NCBI GenBank assembly: GCA_027604665.1
Contig: JADGIZ010000079.1
Span: forward strand, 1 to 29,428
Source: Polyrhizophydium stewartii
Taxonomy: Eukaryota; Chytridiomycota; Chytridiomycetes; Rhizophydiales
Direction of reading: 5' to 3'
Length of the DNA stretch: 29,428 nt
Numbering within the stretch: the stretch's first letter is position 1; every line of letters begins with the position of its first letter. Position numbers and translations under genes: made by a program. Shown here in pieces: positions 9,578-18,520 of this stretch. The notes under the pieces are model-generated. The model worked only from the letters and a program-made list of their open reading frames with translations, was not told the DNA's origin and did no database searches.

Positions 9578-10608
9578 CTACTGCGCCGGTGCCTCGAGCT
9601 GCGGCACAAAGTTGAAGCGCGAGAGAAGGTGCGGAAGGACGGAGAGGTGCGAGCCATATCTTCCCGCGTTGTCATACAGCTCAAAGAGCGGGACGGCAAG
9701 CAGCTTCATGTTCATGGGCACGGTAAGGACCTCTGAATGCGTACATTGGCCGTGTCAGCTCAATCGTGGGCAAGCTCTGATGGGGGTCAGCCCGCAAAGG
9801 CCGTCGCGGCTGCATGACACGCACTGGTCTCGGGCAAATGCACCAGGTACATTTTCTTGACCTCTTTTGGCCTCTGCTCCCGCACTTATTAGCCGACGCT
9901 GGGATAGCAGGTATTGGGGACGGAAGCAGCAAAGCCAAGCAGCTTACAGTGATGTGAGCGGGAATGTACGGATACTTTGCAAAAGAGTAAGCAAGGTGAA
10001 GCAGGCAGCAGCGCCAACTTTACAAATGACAGCGCGCACCATGGCCTGCTCAAAGTTGGGTCGCCACCACACGCCAAGAAGCTCGCCAACCTCAAAGTCG
10101 CCCTGGCTGGTTTGGTCGCCGCCAATCGGAGCCAGCTTTTGGTTGATGCGCAGCTTCAGGCCCTCGATCTCGTCCTCTCCTGGTCGCAGAGCACCGCCTG
10201 GCCTGAACACGAGCCGGCGGCGTGGGCAGAGAACCATGCGCACGGCGGTGCTGGGGGTCAGCGCCGCTTGCTGGCAGCAGGCGCGGTCGAGATTTGGGAG
10301 CACCCACAGCTTGTAGAACGAGTTTGCGATCTGCAGCATTAGGATATGTGGATGGCCGTGCTCGTGCACGACCAGGACGCCCTCGACGGTGGTGCGCATG
10401 CCTTGGGTCTCATACTCGCTCTGGAGCCGCACGAGCCGCGCATCTGTCGTCTTGTCTTCGTCGGCTTGGGGATCCTTTGTGCCGAAGCTGTAGTTGGAGA
10501 GCGGGAACCTGCGAGCGGGGCGATGGCTGTGTCAGCGTGGAGTGTCGGCGCACCGGATGCGCAGCGGCGGCGGCGGCGGCGGCGCACGCACAGCAGCACG
10601 CCTGACAT
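9578..10608 (-). CDS. NUDT21: Cleavage factor Im 25 kDa subunit (CPSF5)
   Basis: RNA-binding Nudix-fold subunit of cleavage factor Im, which recognises UGUA upstream of poly(A) sites. Exons 10608-10592, 10508-10308, 10202-10040, 9974-9948, 9873-9825 and 9732-9578 give 203 residues (human 227). In order it shows FPLSNYSFGTKDP, GMRTTVEGVLVVHEHGHPHI, the Nudix region FYKLPGGALRPGEDEIEGLK, WWRPNFE, YPYIPAHIT, RPKEVKKMYLVHLPE, and KLLAVPLFELYDNAGRYGSH with LPHLLSRFNF. All are in the order of the animal protein. The nine-codon exon 4 encodes exactly YPYIPAHIT. The 17-base first exon (MSGVL plus two bases) is chosen by splice phase and by the match at its junction. The N-terminus is shorter than in animals. 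It is divergent from the EED-like gene. Confidence 0.93.
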
Positions 10609-10796
10609 GGCGGGCCGCGCGGGAGGCTCGGCGACAGCGGGGGAAGCTCGCACCTGTCGCCTGAGTCCAAGGCGCACCACGCATGACATGCCGCATGACA
10701 TGCCGCATGCCTCGAGGCGTTCCACGTGCGTTCCGCGCTGGTCGCACCGGCGACGGCAACACGGCCGTTACCTGCCCCCCCAGCGCGAGGGCACCC
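10609..10796. promoter_or_regulatory. Shared upstream region, CFIm25 / EED-like gene
   Basis: The 188 bases between the divergent start codons should contain both promoters. An in-frame ATG for the EED-like protein also exists at 10683. The sequence between 10683 and 10797 encodes Arg/Cys-rich text unlike the rest of the protein, so I placed it here as leader. Confidence 0.4.
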
Positions 10797-12986
10797 ATGC
10801 CGGAGCCGCAGGCGCGCGGCGTGCCGACGGCGGCCAAGCGCCGCATGGACGAGCCGACGCCGTTGCAGCCGCTGACGAAGCGGCATCCGCTCAGCACCTT
10901 CTTTCTCGGCGCGGCGGCTCTGTCCCCGCCGTCGGGTGCGGATAATCCGTCCGTGTCCGAAGCCCCGAGACAGTCGGGGCCTGACGACGGCATCGGCGAC
11001 TCCTATGACGATGACGACGACGCGGGCGCTGGCGGCGCAGGCCCATCCGCGCAGCGCGGAACGGTATTTGTCACACCGCATGCGGCCTCGGCGGCATCGG
11101 CGTCGGCGTCCTCTCCTTCTGGCATTACCCCAGGCAGGCAGATTGGCTCGTCCAAGCTGTCGGCTGGTGCTCTCGACCAAGTCGCACGGGCACCCAGGCA
11201 GCCATCACCGGGTGCCGGCAGCCAGCGCCAAGCGGCTCACGCGCCCGCGCTCTCCCAGGCTGCTGACAGCGCAGCGCCGTCGACAAGCAATCACCTCGCC
11301 GCGGCACTGGATGTGCCCGATCTGAACTCGCCCGTCCGAAGGGGCGACCAGCGCTCCCACGACACCATGTTCCCGCTGCCCAAGCACGGCCGACCGGACC
11401 AAGAGGAGATACTTCGCGGGTTGAGATTGCGGCGGATCATCAAGGAGAATCACGGGTGCGACATCCACCAGTGTGCCTTCTTTATCCACCCGCCGAGGCG
11501 TGCGGGAGCGCCGTCGGCGGACGACCCAAAAGGCAAAGGAAAGGCCCCTTTGAGCGCCATGGGTCCGGATCCCGACTGGATAGTGGCCGAAAGCGTACTT
11601 GCAACCGTAGGCGGCCCGCAGGTAAGGCACACGAACGCGCCATGATAAGCAATAGCCAGAGCTCCTGACCAGCCAAGGGCAGGTCAACATTTACGACAAC
11701 GAGCACTGCGGAGATCATCTCGACAGCATGTCGCATTTTTCAGTTGAGGACAGTCAGCCAGCGGATCAGCTCAAGGTGCGGTTTTCTCGTTTGTGAGATC
11801 TTTGGAGATTGTTCACGAGCCAAGACCTCGCACCGCTTAAGCAGGAGATGCTGTCTTGCTGCTGGCTTCGCTTCCCGCACGACGCCGTTCTGGCCGCCGG
11901 CGGAACCGACAAGCAAATTCATGTGCTTAGTTTAGCACGATCAACCGAGATTATGCTGCTTATCGGACACGAAGGTGCGTCATTGTGAGCAAGAGTGCAA
12001 GCATTTGTGCAGGCTGACGGGTTCGCGACCAGGCCGCGTGCTGGATCTTCAGGCGCATCCCACAGACGACAATCTGCTGCTTTCGTGCTCATCGGACGGC
12101 ACGTCGAGACTGTGGCATCTTGGCGCGCAGCGTTGCATCTGTGTGTTCCGTACCCAAGCAACCGTAGCGGTGAGGCTGGCTGCTGGCTACTCGTATCAAC
12201 AGATTCAAGGTATACTTATCCAACAAGCATTCAAAGTCATTCTCGCTCCAGGGAGATATTTTTGTGACAGGCTCGTTCTCGGGTGCCGTGTCGCACTGGC
12301 GCATCCCGCCCGAGTGTATGCACTTGTCGACGTCCGCCGCAGCCGCCATGCAGGTCATGCACGTGCAGCAGGCAGTCGCTGTTAACACCAGCCTACACTC
12401 TGAGCTTGTTGGTACGAGTGCTGTTTAAGCCTCGCAGCCAGCCGCGCTGCCGAATCAAGGCTGACCTCGTGCCGCGCCATTGGCGTGAAAAACTCAGACT
12501 GCATCAGATTTGTTGGCGACCTGCTGCTCACAAAGACTGTCGGAGGACGGCTGCTCCTCTGGGATCCTGCGACCGAGCAGGTGCACCATCGATTTTCGCT
12601 TCGCAGCGGCAGCAACCAATGCCGCTTTGATGTGACGTGAGCACAATTGTGACTCGATTCTTGCTCTTGTACGGATCGCTGACAAGCCAACACGGAATGA
12701 TGCTTTTCCAGGCGTGACGAGCAATATGTGTGCGTGGGCACAGGTGTCGGAACCGTATCAATCTTCTCGCTGGTTTCTGGGAAACTCGTTTCGGAGCTGC
12801 GCCACAAGCGATCGACCCGGCCCGTCCGCTGCTGCGCTTTTTCAAGAGACAACCGGTGCGCTACTAAGCGCAAGCCATCTGGCGTCTGCCTCACTCGTGC
12901 GCTTACAACTCGGCCATGTGCTCTGCAGAAACTTGGTGGTTGTAGGCGAGGATTCGCTCATCTGGAGGTGCGGCCTGAGCTGCTGA
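10797..12986 (+). CDS. EED: EED/ESC-like WD40 subunit of PRC2
   Basis: WD40 propeller expected to scaffold Polycomb repressive complex 2 on chromatin. Exons: 10797-11621, 11683-11775, 11845-11974, 12033 to about 12166, about 12256-12411, 12438-12636, 12712-12855 and 12929-12986 (roughly 580 residues). After a disordered, acidic and Ser/Pro-rich N-terminus of about 200 residues come ESVLATVGGPQVNIYDN, DAVLAAGGTDKQIHVLSL, a GHEGRVLDLQAHPTD block with NLLLSCSSDGTSRLW, FVTGSFSGAVSHW, NSDCIRFVGDLLLTK and the C-terminal EDSLIWRC. This order, especially HP..NLLLS and DC(V/I)R..GDL, is characteristic of EED. The exon 4/5 junction is uncertain because three acceptor/donor choices fit. The residues aligning with the H3K27me3 aromatic cage are not aromatic. 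The start at 10797 is a choice; 10683 is in frame. Confidence 0.8.
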
Positions 12987-13112
12987 GCGGGCGAGATGCT
13001 GCTCGAGTCGGAGACTGACAGCCCGTGGATGACGAGCAGGTTTGATTTCCGCGGTTCGGACACGGCATAAACACTCCAAACGAATTCGGATCCGTTTTTG
13101 ATTTTGGCTCGC
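12987..13112. other. Convergent intergenic spacer, EED / PIGK
   Basis: The two stop codons face each other across 126 bases. No obvious poly(A) hexamer or hairpin is visible. Confidence 0.5.
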
Positions 13113-14695
13113 TCATATCTGAGAGAGTGCGAAGCCGGCTGCGCCAACAAGGCCGAAAGCAGCAGTCGTCCGCAGGAGAACGCCCAGCGTGTTCTTGAAA
13201 GCAGGGAGCACGTTGTTGTAGCTGCGGGGCGACGGGCTTCCGGACGGCAGCGCGCCAAGGCGCGGGGCGTCAGGCGAGCCGATGGCAGAGAGGTTGTGGC
13301 TCTCCTTCGGGGCTGCTTTCTGCGAAAGCTGGTAAGCGCGCTCGGTGAGCTCGACGCTTTGGACTCCGCCGAAAAAGTCAGTAACGAGCGTCTGAGGAGC
13401 ATTTCCCGTGCGGATTCAGAAAGTCAGCAAGACGTTTGTGTATCAGGAGCAGTGGGCACGCAAAACGCCTGCCTTTTCCAACGGCCGGCTGAACAAATCG
13501 TTGCGGATGCCGACATGCGAGTGCATGAGCGAGTAGTCGTAAGTGGCAAACTAGACGGCAGAGGAAAGTACATGTAAGCGTCGCGATCACGCGGAAGGCA
13601 AATGCGTATGCAACGCACCAGGTCAGCCAGGTTATTGGGGTCTTCGCGATGCACGCGCTCAAGCGTCTCGAGATTATAGTACGTAAAGCGGTCAATCACG
13701 GATACTCCGAGCTCAAAGTCGACATGGTGAGAGTAGGAGCTTTCGCCCGTGAGACTCGATGCGGCCGAGAGGATGTTGGGCGAGTAGATCCGCTTGTACA
13801 TGGACTCTGCCTGGCATGTGTCGATGAGGAAAAAGATTTCGTTGTATCTCTTCTTCTCGTGCATCTGAGCAAACGCATCGGCGAGATCTTGTGAGCCAAG
13901 CTCCTCGGCGTCCTGGAACTTGAGAAAGTCCTCTCCACCGTGTCCGGTCAGGAACACGAGGATGTTGGAGCGGTCGTCAGTCAGGAGACGCTTTGACCGA
14001 GGAACATGCTCATCGACACGCCCCGTGAGCATGCGGATAAAGTTTTCGACTGTGACCTCGTAGCCGCGGTAGTCAACTTCAATATTGTTTCCGTAGAGGT
14101 CGAGCAGACGGCGGTTGTTGTTGTAAACGGTGGCTGGGAACTTGCTGCGTGAGTTGCAGGCGACGTCGTCGGCAAGCATGAGGATGATGTTGGAGTCGGG
14201 GATGCCGAGACGCTTGACGGTGCGGTACATGGAGAGCGTGTTCGCAACGTGTCTGCTCGCAGCATGCGCGGCGGTGAGCGGTCAGCTTGGCGTACGCTGC
14301 GGGCAGACAAGGGGGCGAGGGCGTCGCCGCCGGGCGAGGCGTGCCTGTAGTTGAACCAGAAGCGGGACGTGCAGACCTGCGCACGGCGCAGGCCAGATGC
14401 CGTCGGGGGCAAGCGTGGCACGACGGACGAGACGCCGTGTTAGCCGCCGCTCGCACGAGCGGCGCAAGCGAGGAGCCCAGGCACGGTGGGTGCGGCGACC
14501 ACTTGCCAGAACGGCCCAGTTATTGGTGTGGCCGCTGGTCGAGAAGAACCCGTCGACGAGCGTCTCAGACTCCACAGGGTCATATGAGCGGAAGGTGAGG
14601 GCTGAGATGTCTGCGAGCTGCGGGCCAGGGGTTGCGAGGGCGGCGCCAGCAGCAGCAGCAGCGGCGGCGGCGGCCAGCAGTGTCGAGGCGAGCAT
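13113..14695 (-). CDS. PIGK: GPI transamidase catalytic subunit GPI8/PIG-K
   Basis: Cysteine protease-like subunit of the ER GPI transamidase, which cleaves the C-terminal signal and attaches the GPI anchor. Exons 14695-14507, 14376-14345, 14252-13619, 13550-13473 and 13391-13113 give about 403 residues (human 395). An Ala-rich signal peptide (MLASTLLAAAA to GAALA) precedes TNNWAVLVCTSRFWFNYRH. The catalytic His lies in FLTGHGGEDFLKFQD (about residue 178) and the Cys in FFLIDTCQAESMY (about 220), as in family C13. MHSHVGIRNDLF and LVTDFFGGV follow, and a hydrophobic C-terminal segment (about LGVLLRTTAAFGLVGAAGFAL) serves as membrane anchor. Three of its four introns (1, 2 and 4) need GC donors: CTG|gcaagt, AG|gcacgc and AAG|gcaggc. 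Each keeps the alignment with the family exact. Confidence 0.93.
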
Positions 14696-14727
14696 TCTGG
14701 TTTGCGCTCGTGTCGGAAACCGCAGAG
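14696..14727. promoter_or_regulatory. Minimal divergent spacer, PIGK / ORC2
   Basis: Only 32 bases separate the PIGK start (-) from the likely ORC2 start (+). If both starts are right, each transcript begins inside or very near the other's coding region, or leaders are extremely short. The ORC2 frame is open across this spacer and into the PIGK first exon. Confidence 0.5.
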
Positions 14728-16656
14728 ATGACGAACCGAGCGGCAACACGCACGGCGGCCAGGGCCACGGCGCCAGGGGACCGCCGGGACGCGCAGGGGG
14801 CGGGGCTGAGCCAGGCCCGGTCCAAGGGCGACGCGAGGGCCGCAGCCGCGGTCGGGCGTCTTCAGCGCACTCTGGCGGCAGCCCCTGGCGATGGCGGTGC
14901 TCGCCAGGACAGCGACAGCGACGACGGCAGCAGCGACGACGGCGCCGACGGCTGGCGCGCGGGCGCAGGCGTCGGCAGCGCGACGCCTCGTTCGCGGCAG
15001 CGTGGCGCCGACCAGGAAGGCGTCGGCGCAGGGAGCGGCAGTGCGCTGCATGGGTTTGCCCAGCGGCGGTCGCTGTCGGCGTTCATGGCACGCCGCGCCG
15101 GCGACGGCGACAATGCAGCGGTGGATGGCCGTGGTGCCAGCACACCAGCCCGCAGCGGGGGGAAGCGCCGCTCGCACAAGGTGCCGCGCGAAAACGATGA
15201 GAACGCTTCACCCCAGGCACTTGTGCTGCCTGCGCGCACCCCAGAGGCCGTCCGCGCGCAGAAGCGTCTCCGCTCCGCCCGCGCGCTGCGCTCGGTCGCT
15301 GCCGAGTCCGGCTCTGCTTCGGACACGTTGTCCGATCTTGGCCGCAGATCCGCATCCGACGGCGAAGATGATCCGGCTGCAGGCAGAGACGACGATGGGG
15401 ACTGCGGCAGCGAAAGCAGCGGAGGCGAAGGTGGTCAAGCCGATGGCGCTCGTGGCAAGGCCCTCGCCTCATCCGCCCTCGAGTCCGCGGCTGCGTTCTT
15501 TATCGGCGGAGGCCGAGGAAAGGCTGCCACATCAAACAACACTCTCTCAAAGCTGCCGCGTCTCGAGCCACACGAATTTTACGAGGCGCTGAGCGCTGCC
15601 GCTCCCAAGCATGCGAGCGCAAAGGCCGTTCTTTTCAAAAACCACAAGAGTCGTTTCGGTCAATGGCGCTTTGAGCTCGACGCGGGATTCAATCTGCTGT
15701 TTTACGGACTCGGGTCAAAGCGCGCACTTGTGCAAGAGTTTGCTCAGGTCGCCCTCGCAGATGACCCGCTTGTCATCATCAACGGCTTCTTCCCGGCTGT
15801 TTCTCTCAAGAGCATTCTCTGTGCGATTCTTTCGGGCGTTCTCGGTCACACGGGGCCTTTGGGTGCCCCACAAACCATGCTCACCCGCATCTTGGACTAC
15901 TTTGCCGGCCCCGGTCGCACAGTCGAGCGCATGACGCTTGTCGTACACAACATCGACGGTGCCAGCCTGCGCAACGAAAAGACACAGAGCGCGCTCTCTC
16001 GCCTTGCCGACTGCCCGCACATCCGTCTCGTCGCCACGATAGACCACATCAACGCCAACTTGCTGTGGAATTCCGCCCTCATGGCGCGCTTCAATTGGGC
16101 CTTCCAGGACGCAACCACTTTTGCGGACTATCTCGAAGAGGCCACGTTTGAGAACTCGCTTATGTTGCACCAGTCCGAGCTCGGCCTCCAGGGCGTGCTC
16201 TACGTGCTCAAGAGTCTGCCAGCAAACGCGCGCAAGCTCTTCCGCATTCTTGCGCACCATCAGATTGCCTCGGCCGAAGCCGATTCGGGCAATGCTGCCG
16301 ATTCGGGCCACGATGATTTTGAGAACCAGAACCAAGCTCAGGAGTCGTCAGAGGCGGGTCAAGATGGCAAGCCTTTGAAGCGCGGGGCCAAGCGTGCAGG
16401 CGCGCGGGCAGGCAATGGCGCCGGGGCTCGGCAGGCTGCGTCCGCCTCAGCGCACGGAATGGCTTACACCCTCTTTCTTCAAAAGGCCACCGAGTCGTTC
16501 CTCGTCAATAACGAGCTGCTCTTCCGCACACAGCTGACCGAGTTTCGCGACCACAAGATCATCCACACGAAACGCGCGGCCGACGGCACCGACATCTTTT
16601 ACATCCCGCTGGCCGTCGAGACGCTACGGCAGCTCCAAGAGAGCGAGGACGTCTGA
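14728..16656 (+). CDS. ORC2: Origin recognition complex subunit 2
   Basis: ORC2 binds replication origins as part of the six-subunit complex that loads MCM helicases. It is one of two genes here read as a single exon (about 642 residues). The first 270 residues are disordered, with acidic Ser/Asp-rich tracts typical of ORC2 N-termini. The conserved core begins at LPRLEPHEFYEAL. It includes HKSRFGQWRFELDAGFNLLF, YGLGSKRALVQEFAQ, PLVIINGFFPAVSLKSIL, MTLVVHNIDGASLRNEKTQ, IRLVATIDHINANLLWN and ARFNWAFQDATTFADYLEE. The C-terminal winged-helix region ends in FRDHKIIHTKRAADGTDIFY and FYIPLAVETLRQL. The start at 14728 (MTNRAATR) is preferred; an upstream in-frame ATG at 14632 would add a low-complexity stretch overlapping the PIGK start. 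A linker in the C-terminal third (NAADSGHDDF to RQAASASAHG) is longer than usual. Confidence 0.94.
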   Translation: MTNRAATRTAARATAPGDRRDAQGAGLSQARSKGDARAAAAVGRLQRTLAAAPGDGGARQDSDSDDGSSDDGADGWRAGAGVGSATPRSRQRGADQEGVGAGSGSALHGFAQRRSLSAFMARRAGDGDNAAVDGRGASTPARSGGKRRSHKVPRENDENASPQALVLPARTPEAVRAQKRLRSARALRSVAAESGSASDTLSDLGRRSASDGEDDPAAGRDDDGDCGSESSGGEGGQADGARGKALASSALESAAAFFIGGGRGKAATSNNTLSKLPRLEPHEFYEALSAAAPKHASAKAVLFKNHKSRFGQWRFELDAGFNLLFYGLGSKRALVQEFAQVALADDPLVIINGFFPAVSLKSILCAILSGVLGHTGPLGAPQTMLTRILDYFAGPGRTVERMTLVVHNIDGASLRNEKTQSALSRLADCPHIRLVATIDHINANLLWNSALMARFNWAFQDATTFADYLEEATFENSLMLHQSELGLQGVLYVLKSLPANARKLFRILAHHQIASAEADSGNAADSGHDDFENQNQAQESSEAGQDGKPLKRGAKRAGARAGNGAGARQAASASAHGMAYTLFLQKATESFLVNNELLFRTQLTEFRDHKIIHTKRAADGTDIFYIPLAVETLRQLQESEDV

Positions 16657-16662
16657 TGAGTC

Positions 16663-16668
16663 AATAAA
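16663..16668 (+). terminator. AATAAA poly(A) signal candidate for ORC2
   Basis: A perfect AATAAA hexamer lies seven bases after the ORC2 stop, in the 75-base gap before the convergent SURF6 stop. It is unusually close to the stop, so it is either a very compact signal or chance. Confidence 0.4.
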
Positions 16669-16731
16669 CCAGAGTGCCTCGCAAAGGCAGTCGCACCATT
16701 GTTTGGCAGCTATGTTGATCATGTCGAGCTT

Positions 16732-17768
16732 TCATTTCTTGCTCTTTCGGATGCCGCCCTCAAACCCGGGCCGCCGCCCGGACTTTGGCGCCGTCTTCTT
16801 GGTCACCTTTCCGCTCGCCTTCTTGCCGGCCTTGCGGTTGCGCTTGGCGTCGATGCGCTCCTGAATATTCTCCTGGCGCTTCTCTTGCCGCTGGCGCGCG
16901 TCCTTGTCAATCTGCTCTTTGCGTTGCTTCCACTGGTCGGAGCTGTGCTGCTTCTCCTTCTCCTTGCGCTTGACCGTCTTTTTGAGAAGCGCAATGTCGT
17001 CTTTGACCTTTTCGCCTTCAGCAAGCTTGAACAGCTTGCCCCAGGCCTCTTTCTCTTGTACGGCCTTGGCCTTTTCCGAGTCCACCTCGGCAAGCTTCTC
17101 CATCTTGACCTTTTTCGCCTCGGCCTGCATTCATACCTGGGTCAGCCTCCACAACGTCGCCTCGCTATTGTAGTGCAATCACCCATCCCCGCAGAAATAG
17201 GCTCGTGGTCCAGACATGCAGGGCAGCGCACCTTTCGGAGAAGACCGAGGGCATCGGTGGGCCCCTTCTTCTTCTTGCCTGTGTCATCTTGGCCAAAGTC
17301 GATCTTGCCGAATGACACGTTGGCCGAGAGCTTGTCTGCGCCGGTGCCCCGCGCCGGCTTGTCCAGACTCATTCCCTGCAGGCGCACAGAGTCAGCGCAT
17401 GGCGTGAGCTTGGGACAGACTGGTCTTTGACGTACCACTGTGTCGTCCATCTTCTTGCGGCTGTCCTTCTTCTTCAGGATGGCCTCCTTGCGCAGCTGCT
17501 TGCGCTGCTTGCGCTTCTCAATGATATCCTGGCGGCTTTTTGGCACCGATGGGGACGCCGCACCAGCAGCGTCATCCTCGTCGCTATCGACTTGGTGATA
17601 CTTGCGCTTGGCGCGCAGCTCCTCGATGCGCTTCTGCAGGCGGTCCTTGAGCTCGAGGGCATTCGCAGCAACCATGGGACGCGGAGGAAGCGGTGTTGGC
17701 GGCACGTGTGCGGGCTGGACAAGCTGGCTGATCGGTGCGGCGTCGCTCGGGGAAGCATCGTCGCCGTT

Positions 17769-17830
<62 letters not shown>

Positions 17831-18400
17831 GCACGAGAGTGGCCTGGATCTCGATTGCCGTTTTCGGGGCATCTGGGTCAAGCTGGAGGCCCGTTGCAGG
17901 CAAGATCAGCCCGGAGCACCCATTTATGGGGCACAAACTGCGCGCCGCACCCGTGCCCGCTTGGCCTTCTTGCTGGCCTCTTTGATGGCCTGCTTTGGGG
18001 CCTTGTTCTTTTTGTTGTGCGCAAACTTGCCTCCGTGGAAGTCTTCGTCGTCTGCATCGTCCTTGGCGACAAAATAGTGCTGAGGCGCAATAAGGCTCAC
18101 GAGCTCATCGAAGCACCGCTGATGGTCCGCAATCCGCTCCTAGCTCGGGCGGCGGGGCAGCGCGGCAAAGAGAGTCGGACGTCGCCAGCGGCCGGAAAGC
18201 AGCCAAAAGAAAAAAAGAAAAACGCAGCGTCAGCGACGGCGCTCACACTGGGCGGGGAGCTCGGGCAGTAAGGCGACGTGCGGGTCGCAGCCCACGAAGA
18301 GCAGAGAGCCCGCCGAGGCTGGCCATGGCTGCGCCGGCCAGCCCGCAGGCGAGGCGCCGTGCTGTGTCGGCGCGAGGCGGACCTTGAGTGCGATGACCAT
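16732..18400 (-). CDS. SURF6: SURF6/Rrp14-like ribosome biogenesis protein
   Basis: Nucleolar nucleic-acid-binding protein needed for 40S and 60S maturation. Well-supported exons are 18139-17951, 17882-17436, 17375-17232 and 17124-16732, all phase 0. A tentative first exon 18400-18383 (MVIALK) was chosen because its phase fits and joins to ERIADHQRCFDELVSLIAP, resembling the Rrp14 N-terminus; its donor gtccgc is weak. The middle has LQKRIEELRAKRKYHQ, RKQRKQLRKEAILKKK and SFGKIDFGQDDTGKKKKGPT. The C-terminal SURF6 signature includes AWGKLFKLAEGEKVKDDIAL followed by a Lys/Arg-rich helix (LLKKTVKRKEKEKQ) and a basic tail ending KSKK. A poly-Asp run of about 20 residues interrupts the region before the first of these motifs. 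It is convergent with ORC2. The family call is firm; the first exon is not. Confidence 0.85.
17769..17829. repeat. (GTC)n microsatellite encoding poly-Asp
   Basis: About 20 uninterrupted gtc/cgt units (60 bases) lie in exon 3 of the SURF6 gene. On the minus strand they read as GAC codons, giving a run of about 20 Asp residues. A pure, single-codon run suggests slippage and probable length variation between isolates. Confidence 0.95.
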
Positions 18401-18520
18401 TTCCCGGCGAAGCGATTGCCGCGGCAGCTTGCTCGATTGCGGCTCGGAGCCCCATGGCATGTCGCGCATCGCATTGCGATCGCGAAGCACGAAGCAGCGA
18501 GCCTTGCCGCCAAAAAAATA
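18401..18520. promoter_or_regulatory. Divergent upstream region, SURF6 / membrane protein
   Basis: The bases between the tentative SURF6 start and the ATG at 18521 lie between two divergent genes. An A-run (caaaaaaataatgc) sits directly before the plus-strand ATG. If the tentative SURF6 exon is wrong, the intergenic region would reach down to about 18140. Confidence 0.4.

Noticed and set aside
10683..10796. Upstream ATG extending the EED-like protein by 38 residues
   Set aside because: In frame but encodes Cys/Arg/Met repeats (MTCRMTCRM) unlike the disordered domain that follows, and would squeeze the shared promoter. Kept as an alternative only.
14632..14727. Upstream ATG for ORC2 with poly-Gln/Arg start
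   Set aside because: It overlaps the PIGK signal-peptide codons; the low-complexity text is the reverse complement of the poly-Ala tract.
14440..15177. 245-codon minus-strand frame upstream of PIGK
   Set aside because: Overlaps the ORC2 N-terminus and PIGK exon 1 in the wrong frame; no recognisable domain.
17763..17832. GTC repeat as a possible CRISPR array or mobile-element trace
   Set aside because: It is a trinucleotide run in frame within a coding exon, with no spacers.
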